From: Paraniabella ginsengisoli
GTDB taxonomy: Bacteria; Bacteroidota; Bacteroidia; Chitinophagales; Chitinophagaceae
Assembly (NCBI RefSeq): GCF_022513635.1
Contig: NZ_JAKWBL010000004.1
Coordinates: forward strand, 310,001 to 374,000
Direction of reading: 5' to 3'
DNA length: 64,000 nt
The position numbers and the translations under genes were made by a program. The notes under the pieces are model-generated. The model was given only the letters and a program-made list of their open reading frames with translations. It did no database searches and was not told the origin of the DNA. Each line of letters starts with the position of its first letter. Within the stretch, counting starts at the first letter, position 1. This document shows, piece after piece, positions 11,962 to 21,829 of the stretch.

Positions 11962-12306
11962 TTAACCGGATGTAACTTGATTGCCAGGTTTCAAATATAG
12001 CTTCAAAAAATCTTCCCAAATTGATTGAACATTTGCTTTGGCCGCTTCCACCGATTCAAAGGTTCCAAATACTGAATCTTGATCATAATTACCAAATATC
12101 AATTCTATTTGAAGGGAATATTTATCTATTTTAAAAATGCCCAATGCCGTCCTTGTGATTGCGATGAATTCATTTTCCTGCCATTCTAACGGCTCTATAC
12201 TGTAATGCATCATACTATTTGGCTTATCATTTTCAACATTAAACTTTTTGTCTTCGTTATAATGAAAACAAATTGAAGCTTGCGATATAATTTCGGAAAT
12301 TTTCAT
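11962..12306 (-). CDS. Orphan protein of unknown function (114 aa)
   Basis: I do not recognise this protein. The ATG at 12304-12306 (MKISEIISQASICF) is preferred to a longer reading that would need a TTG at 12339. It has no signal peptide or membrane segment and is rich in acidic and aromatic residues (IEPLEWQENEF, LIFGNYDQDSVFGTF). The C-terminus ends in a helix-like segment, AKANVQSIWEDFLKLYL. It lies just downstream of the GC-rich candidate RNA. The function is unknown. Confidence 0.55.
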   Translation of the reverse strand: MKISEIISQASICFHYNEDKKFNVENDKPNSMMHYSIEPLEWQENEFIAITRTALGIFKIDKYSLQIELIFGNYDQDSVFGTFESVEAAKANVQSIWEDFLKLYLKPGNQVTSG

Positions 12307-12351
12307 TTTTATCGGGGCGATATCTCTACCACCCGGCAACTATTTAAGTAA

Positions 12352-12480
12352 TAAAAAAGAGGGGCGAACGATGGCCTGGAAAGGTCCCGTAGCCCACTCT
12401 AAGCCCTCTAAACCGTTGTAAAAATAAAGCGGCTATTTCACTGAATTAAGCACTATTCGATGAACGCCCTGTTTTTTAAG
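12352..12480 (-). ncRNA. Candidate structured RNA with 3' terminator-like end (6S-like?)
   Basis: In a 341-base gap between two orphan genes, about 60 bases (12358-12418) are much richer in GC than their surroundings. Read on the minus strand they can form a local hairpin (GGGCU-AC-GGGA, loop CCU, UUCC-AGGCC, one mismatch). A longer pairing runs between AGGGCG near 12468 and CGCCCCU near 12360, and a competing GAGGGC/GCCCCUC stem also exists. The 3' side runs straight into TTTTTT, like an intrinsic terminator. No reading frame is supported. The length of about 130 bases and the closed-stem layout resemble Bacteroidota 6S-type RNAs, but I cannot confirm the family. It could also be only a terminator or attenuator for the gene at 12681. 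Confidence 0.35.
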
Positions 12481-12680
12481 TTGTATGGCTTTTTCTAATA
12501 GATTAAGCCATTTTAAAGTTGGATGAAAATGATGATGGCAATATTACATTTGCATAACATCACAAAAAATGATGATCTAAAATAAAATATTCTTTATCTA
12601 TTTGAGCACAAATGCTTTTCAAACCTAGTTGTAAAAACGATCAGGCATATTGATGTGAAGAAATACTATGCGTAACGCAG

Positions 12681-12983
12681 TTATGCTGTTTGTTGGGTTA
12701 CGAGCCCTTCCTTGTTGTATGTTATAATCCTATAACACAAATCTTCCAGCCGATCCTGTAATCGGACAGGAGATGTGGCTTCATTCAAAACTCCCGTGTC
12801 TGCCACCATAAGGTCTGAGTGAGAGTAATACTTAATAAGTAATTCCCTTATTTCGGAAAAATGGCTTTCAGACACATCTTCTGGTTCCATAACTTCTATC
12901 TCTGAAACTGCATGATCAAATCTGTTTTGCGATATGTAGGTTAGCACATCGTTACATATTTCAATTCCGTATTCGTATGCCAT
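12681..12983 (-). CDS. Orphan protein of unknown function (100 aa)
   Basis: I do not recognise this small, acidic, probably helical and cytoplasmic protein. It starts at the ATG at 12981-12983 (MAYEYGIEICNDVLTYI) and has no signal peptide. Segments such as SEIEVMEPEDVSESHFSEIRELLIKYY and QDRLEDLCYRIITYN look like amphipathic helices. The candidate structured RNA is just downstream. Confidence 0.5.
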   Translation of the reverse strand: MAYEYGIEICNDVLTYISQNRFDHAVSEIEVMEPEDVSESHFSEIRELLIKYYSHSDLMVADTGVLNEATSPVRLQDRLEDLCYRIITYNKEGLVTQQTA

Positions 12984-13181
12984 GCTATTAGGGTTTAGAT
13001 AAATTTCTTAATAGTTTGAACTTGGGCAATTTTTTATAGCGCTATAACTTACGTTATCTTCAAACTCATTAACCTTTTATATCCAAAGATTATACCAGCC
13101 TAATAATAGCAGGAAAAAATTATTAGTGAAGTGGTTTAAAATCGTGGTTCTTTACTCGTTAACTGAAAGATTAATCCTATT

Positions 13182-13959
13182 TTACAAATCCATAAAGAAC
13201 TGAACCCACTCAGACGTAAGCCCAAAATCCTTCAGCATTTTAGAAGTGATCGTATTAAACTCTTTGTTGTTTGTAGCAGTACTTTTTCCCTGTTGGGGAA
13301 GTGACCATTTATCAGGGCTGGTATCAAAGCCGGTAACCTTTGTAGCAAAAATGGTAATGTGCTGATGTGGTATTGCAATGCCCAAAATCATACCCGGCAA
13401 GCCATTGAAGGATTCGGGACCGCCCTTGGTAAGTATTTCATCGGTATAAAAGGCCACTACATAAATCGAATCAAAAAACAACGCATTAGCACGATGGCAT
13501 TGGTAGCCTGCAATTTCTCTTGTCTCATCCGTTAGTTTCCATTTTATTTTTTAATGGAATCTTTTACAAGAAATGATTTTTCAAAGGCCTGTTTCAGTGT
13601 TTGCACTTCTCCTGTTTCAAAATTGCTATACACTTTATTTTTATAGGCAACAGGTATTGCAAAGGTTTTTGAAAAATCAATATCAGGATTTACCGGTTGA
13701 TAAAGACTATGTTGAGCATCAAATTCAAGATCAAAACTATCCTTCCAAAATTGAGGAGCAGTGCTTCTATATTTTTGCATGAAGGCTGGTATCTGATCTT
13801 CAGGAACCTGCTTTGTTTCTTTTAAAAAATCCCCATTGCCGCAAACGTGTTCACGTTTCGTTCAAACCTTATTTTGCCACTGTTTACAAATGCGGCATGC
13901 TGTGCATTGGCTGTTGCTAAAAGTAACATGATGATATATGTCAAAACTAATTTCTTCAT
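13182..13959 (-). CDS. GLPGLI family secreted protein; two frame breaks
   Basis: GLPGLI proteins are secreted Bacteroidota proteins of unknown function, named after a motif seen here as NGLPGMILG. The start is the ATG at 13957-13959, followed by a signal peptide ending ATANAQ. The N-terminal strand SGKIRFERNVN is typical of the family. Breaks near 13842 (one G in a GGGG run gives AAMGDFLKETKQ) and 13548 (one A gives DSIKKIKWKLTDETR) are in homopolymers. The joined reading contains the usual REIAGYQCHRA segment before GLPGMI. Repaired length is about 259 residues. It is 33 bases downstream of the outer-membrane receptor gene; this pairing is common in Bacteroidota and suggests a shared envelope function. 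Confidence 0.85.
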
Positions 13960-13992
13960 TTCTTTATTTTTATTTTTTCTGTCAACTCAACA

Positions 13993-16720
13993 TCATTGCT
14001 TCAAATTATTGAACTTGGTAAAACTCCACGTAGCGCCAATCATAAAAAATCTTTTGATGGTTGTGAAACGGTTCTCTGAAAAGAAAGTATTGGTAGCTGT
14101 TCTGGCATAACCATTGTTTTCATTTAAGATATCATTACACGATAACTTTATTGTTAACTGATCATTCTTTAAAAATGTTCTTGCAATCCATCCATTCCAT
14201 ATCGTCCGATTAAAATTGTCACTAAACGCCTGTGTCTTTTGTTGCCATAAATAATTAGCATCAGTATGGAGCTGGAATTTTTTAAGAAAATATATATCCA
14301 CAGATGGATTGAGTGTATAAAAGAAATAGTTATTCTGAGCATCTGGCTGCAAAGAAGATTTGTTTACTGTGTAACCGCCCTGCGCCACCATGTAAATGCT
14401 ATACTTTTTCATTTTACTTTTGAATGTTTCAATTGCTAAAGAATAAGTATTATAATTTAGTTTGTTCACTTCATTATTAATCGGGCTAAAAGTAGTTCCT
14501 CCATTAAAATTTGCAGACATGCCCGTTTGCAAGTCTATTCCTTTTATTTTTTGGAATAATAGGTATTGAAGTAATAATTGCCATTTGTATAACCTTCCAT
14601 ATTTACATACTGATAATTGTATGTACCCGACGGGCTTACAAGTATGGATTGAACAATAGGATTTGAAATGCGCGTGTAGCCTCCATTTGCTCCATAGTAA
14701 ACGCTTGTGAGTATTTTACTTTCGTAAAAATATCCGTTGATATTATTGGTGAAACTATTACGAAGATCAAGGTTAGGCAGAAACGTAGTTACTTGTGTGT
14801 TATTGTAATTAAACGGCAACATTTGCGAGCGCTCCGGGTTATTGGCCGAGCCGTTATAACTAATGTTAATTGCTTTATAATTATTAAATTTATAATTGAA
14901 ATTAGCATTTGGATTCAGATTAGTAAAATGCTTGCGAGCATTGAGATTATTGTAAATGCTTTCCAGATCCATATCAACAAACTTTACATTATTTCCAATT
15001 TTAATAATCATTTTTTTGCCGTATAATTTAACGAAGCGCCTGCCTGGTTGCTTAAAATTGAGGTGCTCATTTTGGTGCTAAATGCTGTATCAACAATATT
15101 TGGCGAAGCCGATGTCAGGTTAAAAGAACGTTTATCATCATTAGCTGATTCGTTATGCAAAGTATAATTAATGATCAAAGAAAGTTTTGTTGAAAGCGGT
15201 TCTGTATAATTGACATTCAAGTTGGTAGTGCGCCAATCATCATTCATCGTCTTTCTTAAATTAAGCGACGCTGTGCTATCCAGATTATTTTCCGTGTCGT
15301 AAAACCTGCTCTCATAGCGGCTTTCGCCCGATGAAGCATCGTTAGAGAAATTATTATTCAGATAAAAAGAAATCGTTCTTCCATACTTCTTAAACTTTTT
15401 CTCCCAGTTCACATTCACATTATAACTGTTCAGATCATAATTGCTAAAGCTGTTGTTATTATTATCATACAATAAACTGCTGTCTCCCCTAAGGTTTACA
15501 GCATTGCTAATATTAGCATTTTTATTACTATTAAAAGATCCATCGGTATAAACAGTAACGGTGGATGTTGTGTCAAACTTATGCATGTATTTAGCATTGG
15601 CACGATGGCTAGTGTTGGTATTATTAAAGTTGCTAACCGAGTTGCTAAGAATAAGCCCGGTTGGCAAATTATTTTGAGAAATGGTAGTCTCATTTCCTTC
15701 CACATCCATTGTATTAAACTTATAATTGCCATTTATAGATTGTTTGTCTGCGTTCCATTTCTTATCATAATGCACGCCCGCTGAAGTTGCTGTAGGCAAA
15801 CCTTTTCCATTATAGTTTTCTCTGCCATCATCGGTATCACCAATCTTTTCTTTATCTGCCGAACCAAGCCCGATGCGTCCGATATTGCTGGTTGTAGCAT
15901 AGGCCGACATTCGCCTTTTTCCTTTAAAGAAATTTACAATTCCCTGCGCATTATAACGCTCATCCGTTCCCGCGCCAGCTTCGGCCTTACCGAAGATTCC
16001 ATTATTCTTATCCTCCTTAATTTTCAGGTTGATGGTTTTATCCCTTACTCCATCTTCGATTCCTGTGAAAGCAGCCGCATCGGATTTCTTATCATACACC
16101 TGAACTTTATCAATCATATCAGCCCGAAGGTTGCGTGTTACCAACGTAGGATCATCACTAAAAAATTCTTCACCATCTACTAATACTTTCTTTACCTTCT
16201 GTCCCTGCGCTGTAATATTTCCAAACTGATCCACTTGCAAGCCTGGCAATTGTTTTAACAGATCTTCTACTGAGGCATTGGGTTGTACGCGGAAACTATC
16301 TGCCAGATATTCTGTGGTATCTCCTTTTATTTTAATAGCCGCTACGCGGGATTTTACAATAACTTCTTCCAGAAATTTTTCTCGTTGAATAAGGCTGATG
16401 TTCCCCATATCTACTGTACCTTTTGCCCAATCTTTGATTTCTGTTTTATGGGAATAATCGACATATTTTGGATAGCTGAAAAACAAAATATAATTGCTGC
16501 TGTCTGAAAGATTAGAGAAAGAAAACCTTCCATCTTTCGCTGCCCGTGTGTCTTTTACAATAAATGAATCTTTCGCCTGCAATAGTACTACAGATGCATT
16601 TGTAAGCGGCTGATTGATACTACTGTCAATAACATATCCTGTAATCGAAGCATTTTGTCCGTAAGACTGGAATAGAAAAGCCAATAAAAGAAAAACGGTT
16701 AGCTGTATATATTTCCTCAT
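13993..16720 (-). CDS. TonB-dependent receptor-like outer-membrane beta-barrel protein (GLPGLI partner); two frame breaks
   Basis: This outer-membrane protein is about 909 residues. A signal peptide (ending QSYGQ) is followed by a CarboxypepD_reg domain (ASITGYVIDSSINQPLTNAS). A plug-like domain comes next (ASVEDLLKQLPGLQVDQFG, KVLVDGEEFFSDDP, KVQVYDKKSDAAAFTG), and then a long Asn-rich barrel. It lacks the VVVVGYGTQKK/GANGV hallmarks of SusC, so it belongs to the outer-membrane-barrel group that accompanies GLPGLI proteins, not to a SusCD pair. Breaks near 15011 and 14543 are each repaired by one A in an A run (TAKKMIIKIGNN; YYSKKIKGIDLQ). The cargo is unknown. Confidence 0.85.
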
Positions 16721-17153
16721 ATAAACGTATAGTTTGGTAGTTAAAACGCTACAAAGGTCAAATTTATTATTATTTCTTCGGGTTGTACCTTCAAAAATAA
16801 AATTTCGACTTTCGCTTTTAGGGTCATTAATGTTTGAAGTTATTTAGATTTTTTTTAACACATAGATACATAGCGTTTGCTTCGTTTAAGGATGCATAGC
16901 ATCCGCCGAAGGCGAACAGAGCTTTAACAAACGATAGCTTATGTGTTTTATGCTTCATGTTTATCATAAAATCTATGTTTCTAATGTGGTAAAAAATAGT
17001 TTAAACAGCTTCTTTGATAAAAACAAATACGTTTCAGAAATCAAAAAGTTACAGGGGTGTCAATATTTTCTTCGGAGTTAAGGCTCTACCATCAAATAAC
17101 CCAAAATGGGGTGTGTCTAATCTGATTCTTTATCTTTAATAAAATGTTCTTGT
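16721..17153. other. Divergent spacer with a folded repeat-like element
   Basis: This 433-base gene-free stretch separates the outer-membrane receptor (minus) and ggt (plus). It carries an imperfect inverted-repeat element, described separately at 16858-16990. The rest is AT-rich. I could not find a convincing -33/-7 promoter pair for either gene. Confidence 0.55.
16858..16990. repeat. Imperfect inverted-repeat (REP/MITE-like) intergenic element
   Basis: Two nested sets of arms are visible. AACACATA at 16858-16865 and CGTTTG at 16875-16880 pair with CAAACG at 16930-16935 and TATGTGTT at 16940-16947. The outer arm CACATAGATACATAG pairs imperfectly with the segment around 16973-16990 (CTATGTTTCTAATGTG). 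The interior contains CCGCCGAAGGCG. It is non-coding. Its relation to other copies in the genome cannot be judged from one window. Confidence 0.45.
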
Positions 17154-19051
17154 ATGAACCGCATACTTCTTACCCTCTTCCTCACATTCATAATACTTAA
17201 AGTCTCGGCTCAGCAAACTCAGAAGCCTGCTTTGCATGGCAAAAACTGGATGGCTATAACAGGAAAGCCTTTGGCAGCAACGGCTGGCGCTAGCATTTTT
17301 CAAAAAGGCGGTAACGCTGTAGACGCCGCTTGTGCCATGCTGGCTGCAACATGCACTATGTGGGACGTATTAAGTTGGGGTGGCGAAACACAAGCTTTGA
17401 TCTATAATCCTAAAACCAAAAAGGTAATTGCCATTAATGCTATGGGCGTAGCTCCCACAGGAGCAACTGCGGCATATTTTAAAAACAAAGGATATAACTT
17501 TCCTCCGGAATATGGCCCCCTTGCAGCAACCACACCGGGTACACCGGGCGGCATTTGCTACATGCTGGCCACATATGGAACCATGAGCCTGAAAGACGTA
17601 TTGGAACCAGCAATGCAGCTTGCGGCAGGTTATCCTATGGAAGCACAAACAGCTAATAGCATTGAACGAGGTAAGGAAAAAATTAAGGAATGGCCTTATA
17701 GTAAAAAAATATTTCTAACGCATGAAGGTGAAAAAGAGAAGCGCCTGAGGCTGGTGAAATATTTATTCAAAAAGAGCTGCTAACCACTCTTACTAAAATG
17801 GTGGAGGCTGAACAAGCAGCTTTAAAGCAAAACAAAACCCGCAGCGAAGCGATTATGGCAGCTTATGATCGCTTTTACAAGGGTGATATTGCAAAAGAAT
17901 TTGTGCGTGGATGCCAGGAACAAGGTGGTCTTATTACTATGGAAGATCTTGCAAAATGGAAACCCATCGAAGAAGAACCATTACACGTAAATTATAAGGG
18001 CATTGATGTTTATAAGTTACAACCGTGGACGCAAGGCCCTTCTTTATTGCAGGCACTAAATATATTGGAGCAATTTGATCTTAAAAAAATGGGCTACAAC
18101 AGCAGTCAATATATTCATACTGTTTATGAGGCGATGAGCCTTAGTTTTGCCGACCGGGATTTTTATTATGGAGATCCATATATGGCGCCAATTGAGCCGA
18201 TAGAAGGATTGCTAAGTAAAGCATACGCCCGGCAGCAAGCTTCCCGCATCAATTCTGATCGTAATGATCCTAATATACAACCCGGCGATCCATATCCTTT
18301 TCAAGGGGAAAAAAATCCTTATCTAAACTTGATAAAGAAGAGACAATATTCTAAAGACAGTTCTACGCGTAACTTCATGCCATCGCATGATATTCGTCAA
18401 ACGACATCTTCTAATGTTCAAAAAACTGATGATGCTTATTTGGACCGGTTATGGCGAGGGACAACAAGTGTGGAAGCGGCAGATAAAGAAGGATGGGTTG
18501 TTTCAATAACACCAAGCGGCGGATGGGTGCCTGCATGCGTAGCAGGCAATACAGGTATAGGCATGAGCCAACGCATGCAAAGTTTTGTACTGGATGAAGA
18601 ACTGAATCCCTTTAACGTTGTAGCACCGGGTAAAAGACCCAGGGTTACACTAACCCCATCTTTGGCAATGAAAGATGGAAAACCTTTTCTTTCATTTGCT
18701 GTACAAGGCGGAGATACACAAGAGCAAAATCTGTTGCAGTTCTTTTTGAACATGGTGGAATTTGGTATGACTGTACAGCAAGCAACAGAAGCTGCTAACT
18801 TCAATAGTAATCAGCTCTGGTTATCGCTTGGCGGAACTAAAATTGATGACCGCAAACCCAGACCAGGTAACATCTTACTTCACAACAGCACTTCAAAAGA
18901 GGTTCGAGCCGATTTAAGCAAAATGGGTTATACGCTTAGTTTTGACGACCGGACCAGCGGACCCATCAATGCGATTTATTTTGACTGGAAACATGGCAGC
19001 CTTTGGGGTGGATCAAGCAATCATGGCGAAGACTACGGAATTGGCTGGTAG
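17154..19051 (+). CDS. ggt: Gamma-glutamyltransferase, secreted; one frame break
   Basis: This Ntn hydrolase transfers or hydrolyses the gamma-glutamyl group of glutathione and related compounds, in the periplasm. The signal peptide ends KVSAQ. N-terminal family features are MAITGKPLAATAGASIFQKGGNAVDAACA and the GGIC/PGTPGG segment. The autoprocessing site is RGTTSVEAADKEG, where the second Thr is expected to become the small-subunit nucleophile. LSQRMQSF, PGKRPRVTLTPSLA and GGDTQEQNLLQ follow. The frame breaks near 17747; one A gives EGEKREAPEAGEIFIQKELL and joins the halves. Repaired length is about 632 residues. It ends just before a bidirectional terminator. Confidence 0.9.
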
Positions 19052-19084
19052 CCTGTTTTGATAATCTTAATGGACTTAAAAAAC

Positions 19085-19119
19085 AAAGCTCCCCGATTTT
19101 TAAAAGATCGGGGAGCTTT
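19085..19119. terminator. Bidirectional rho-independent terminator
   Basis: A perfect 13-bp stem, AAAGCTCCCCGAT (19085-19097) with ATCGGGGAGCTTT (19107-19119), has a 9-base loop. It lies between the convergent stops of ggt (plus) and the DUF1080 gene (minus). A-rich and T-rich flanks let it work both ways. Confidence 0.93.
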
Positions 19120-19139
19120 ATATCATTTGATAATTATGT

Positions 19140-19889
19140 TTATTTCAATACCTTGATCTTAATATTACGATAACTAACCTCGTTACCATGATCCTGTAAT
19201 AAAATATGACCTTTGTCTGCCTCGCCAAAATTCTTCCACACTTTGTATTTACTGATTTTTACGAGTTCGCGAAACTCAGGAGACTTGCGCTCATACTCTA
19301 ATACTTTCACTCCATTCAGCCAATGTTCAACATGATTGTTGGGATAAACTATTACACGCCCGGTGTTCCATTCGCCTATAGGCCGTGTAGCATTGGCTTT
19401 GTTTGATGTTTTTAAATCATAAAGTGATGCTATTGTGCGGTTGCCGTCGCGGCCCAGTTTAGCGTCGGGGTGAACAGCATCGTCGAGTATCTGATACTCC
19501 AGGCCAATGGCGGATTTACCAGAATTTTCTTTGAGTGTTACAAAGTATTTCACGCCGCTATTGGCACCTTTGGTAAGCTTGAAATCAAATACCAGTTCGA
19601 ATGCGCTATACTCATCAACAGTAACAATATCACCCACGTTTTGCGATTCAGAACCATCTGAAGCCTGAATGGTTATAAGGCCATCTTTTATAACCCAACC
19701 ATTGGCAGCAGTTGGGAAAGTGGCCATGTTGGCGCCACGCCAGCCGTTACTGGTCTTTCCATCAAACAATAATTTCCATCCTTCATTTTTTTCCTTTCCA
19801 ATTAGTGTATTTGTTTTTGATGTTGCACAACCAGCCAGTAATAATATTGCAAAGGCTGATATTTTGTAAAATGTTTTAATATTTATCAT
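19140..19889 (-). CDS. DUF1080 (3-keto-disaccharide hydrolase fold) lipoprotein
   Basis: This is an intact 249-residue lipoprotein with lipobox LLAGC (Cys21). It is one DUF1080 domain, a concanavalin-like jelly roll. Hallmarks are GWKLLFDGKTSNGWRG, WVIKDGLI, FELVFDFKLTKGANSGVKYF, GLEYQILDD, GEWNTGRVIVYPNNHVEHWLNG and the terminal ILLQDHGNEVSYRNIKIK. Some members act on 3-keto-glycosides. The gene upstream is a secreted Gfo/Idh/MocA oxidoreductase, 249 bases away. Together they suggest oxidation of a sugar at C3 followed by glycosidic cleavage; that is inference. Confidence 0.88.
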   Translation of the reverse strand: MINIKTFYKISAFAILLLAGCATSKTNTLIGKEKNEGWKLLFDGKTSNGWRGANMATFPTAANGWVIKDGLITIQASDGSESQNVGDIVTVDEYSAFELVFDFKLTKGANSGVKYFVTLKENSGKSAIGLEYQILDDAVHPDAKLGRDGNRTIASLYDLKTSNKANATRPIGEWNTGRVIVYPNNHVEHWLNGVKVLEYERKSPEFRELVKISKYKVWKNFGEADKGHILLQDHGNEVSYRNIKIKVLK

Positions 19890-20138
19890 CTGAGTTTAAT
19901 TCTTTATTCGTTGATTAACGATGTTGTGTAGTTTGTTTTTTTATAGAAATAACTCGTATTGATTTAGAGATTACTTCTTCGCACGTTTTTGTAGAAATTG
20001 AGTTTGCGTAGTTTATGCAGGATTCCATATATTCTTCAGTTGAACTGAGCGTAGCAATACCGATGCCATTTATTTATTGTTGGTTCAATAAAATTTCTCG
20101 TTTTTACTTCCGCTCTTTTTAATGAAGAACCGTGATGG

Positions 20139-21494
20139 CTAATATTTAAATACCTTACCATCGGCCATTACTTCCTGCGTCTTTTCGTCGAAGGTTGCTT
20201 TTGCGCCGGTGTGTGCTGCTGCTGTAGTCATAATATTTGCAATGCTGTGGCTGTAACCCGCGTCAACCGGGGCATTAGGTTGCTTCCTGCTACGCACGCA
20301 TTCCATCCAGTTGCGCACGTGATTAGAAGTAAGTGTGTCGCCGCCTGTATTAGCTGATGCTACAGCGCGCTCAGTATTGGGCAGGCTTATTTCGGGCAGC
20401 AGGTTGGCTTTCATGTTCATAGCTTTCGCCATTTTTTCTGTAAGACCACCTTCCGGCGATATTTTATTGGTGTTAAGATTTAGTTCTCCACCATTTGAAT
20501 AGTAAATCTCTGTAGGGCGCTCTTCGCCATTATGCATGCGTGATCCAAAAGTCACCTGGAATCCTTTTGACATATCATCAAGTGGACCATAATCAAAGGC
20601 GGCCATAATAGTATCCCAATTGCGACGACCGTCTTTCCATTTATAAATACCTCCGTTTGCCACAACACTACGCGGATGCTTTAAGCCGGTAAACCAATGT
20701 ACCGTATCTATTTGGTGGCTCATCCACTGGCCAGGCAGACCCGACGAATAAGGCCAAAACAAGCGATACTCTAAATATATACGTGGATCGAATTTTTCGA
20801 ATGGTCTGTTCATCAGAAAGCGCTTCCAGTCTGTATCTTCTTCCTTTAATACATTTAACAGTTCGGGACGGCGCCAACGGCCGGGTTGATTTACATCCCA
20901 GGTAAGTTCCACCATAGTGATGGGGCCAAACTTTCCTGATTTTATAAAATCATTTGCTGCATGATAGTTAGCACCACTACGGCGTTGAGAACCGATCTGT
21001 ATTATTTTGCCAGATTCTTTTACTGCTTTAAGGGCAGCCCGGTTATCTTCCATAGATTCTGCAAATGGCTTTTCTACATACGCATCGCAACCCGCCTTTA
21101 CAGCCTCGATTGTATGCCCTGCATGCTGAAAATCGGCAGTGCTTATAAATACTGCGTCTACCGTTTTACTATTATACAATTCTTCGTTGTTGCGATACGC
21201 CTTTACATCGTTTTGCATTTTTTCTTTCCATTGTGCAGCGCCCTGTTCGCGGCGCAGTTTCCAGATGTCAGAAACGCCTACAACTTCAAAATTCAATTCC
21301 TTATAATGATTCATAAAGCAGGGCATGTGTGAAGAGCGGTGGCGATCTGAAAAGCCAACAATCCCAACCCGAACCCGATCATTTGAACCTATTATCCGTT
21401 TGTAGCTTTTAGCACTAAAAGCGTTTTGCGACAGTAAAATACCGGCACCGGCTACAGAAGCCTGCCTGATAAAAGTGCGACGAGATTTTTTCAT
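20139..21494 (-). CDS. Gfo/Idh/MocA family oxidoreductase with Tat-type leader
   Basis: This is an intact 451-residue NAD(P)-dependent sugar oxidoreductase-type protein. The leader KKSRRTFIRQASVAGAGILL is twin-arginine-like, so the enzyme is probably exported with its cofactor. The Rossmann motif is VRVGIVGFSDRHRS, followed by AVFISTADFQHAGHTIEAVKAG. The conserved catalytic-region motif is YVEKPFAES, where EKP is the family hallmark. The C-terminal domain includes GQWMSHQIDTVHWF, with the family's HxxD/H region. The 249-base gap to the DUF1080 gene shows no terminator. It is adjacent to, but separate from, the sialic-acid locus. A role in sialic-acid derivative oxidation (as for cytosolic NanOx) is possible but weakened by the export signal. 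Confidence 0.88.
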   Translation of the reverse strand: MKKSRRTFIRQASVAGAGILLSQNAFSAKSYKRIIGSNDRVRVGIVGFSDRHRSSHMPCFMNHYKELNFEVVGVSDIWKLRREQGAAQWKEKMQNDVKAYRNNEELYNSKTVDAVFISTADFQHAGHTIEAVKAGCDAYVEKPFAESMEDNRAALKAVKESGKIIQIGSQRRSGANYHAANDFIKSGKFGPITMVELTWDVNQPGRWRRPELLNVLKEEDTDWKRFLMNRPFEKFDPRIYLEYRLFWPYSSGLPGQWMSHQIDTVHWFTGLKHPRSVVANGGIYKWKDGRRNWDTIMAAFDYGPLDDMSKGFQVTFGSRMHNGEERPTEIYYSNGGELNLNTNKISPEGGLTEKMAKAMNMKANLLPEISLPNTERAVASANTGGDTLTSNHVRNWMECVRSRKQPNAPVDAGYSHSIANIMTTAAAHTGAKATFDEKTQEVMADGKVFKY

Positions 21495-21829
21495 CTTAAT
21501 TAATAATTGTAAATATTAATGCAATCGTTTGACGTTCGTTTATGCATCAAAGCATATAGCCAAATTTTGATCAAGTTAAGCAAAACACATCAAAAGAGCT
21601 ATAATACGATGAACATCTTTCTATTAAAATTTTTTAATGAATTAAAAACCATTCGCTTACACATAGCCTTTGTATAAGTTTGAAACAAATCGATAAATAA
21701 TTGAACAAATGTAATAAAGGAAAATATTCCCAATTCGCTTCGGGCAGTGATTTTTTCATAAAAAATCCACATATTCATTGCATCCTTTTCAAATAGTATT
21801 GATGCTACGTTAAAGAAACTATACCCCCG
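21495..21829. other. AT-rich spacer upstream of the oxidoreductase
   Basis: These 335 bases contain no credible reading frame. They separate the 3' end of the GntR gene from the oxidoreductase start. I looked for the GT-N3-AC core found upstream of the sialic-acid units and did not find it here, so the oxidoreductase/DUF1080 pair is probably outside that regulon. Confidence 0.6.

Noticed and set aside
12307..12339. Longer start for the orphan gene at 11962-12306
   Set aside because: It needs a TTG start and adds non-conserved residues next to the GC-rich island; the internal ATG is simpler.
20139..21494. Gfo/Idh/MocA protein as a NanOx-type enzyme for 2,7-anhydro-Neu5Ac
   Set aside because: NanOx acts in the cytoplasm, while this protein has a Tat-type export leader and sits with DUF1080; no shared operator was seen.
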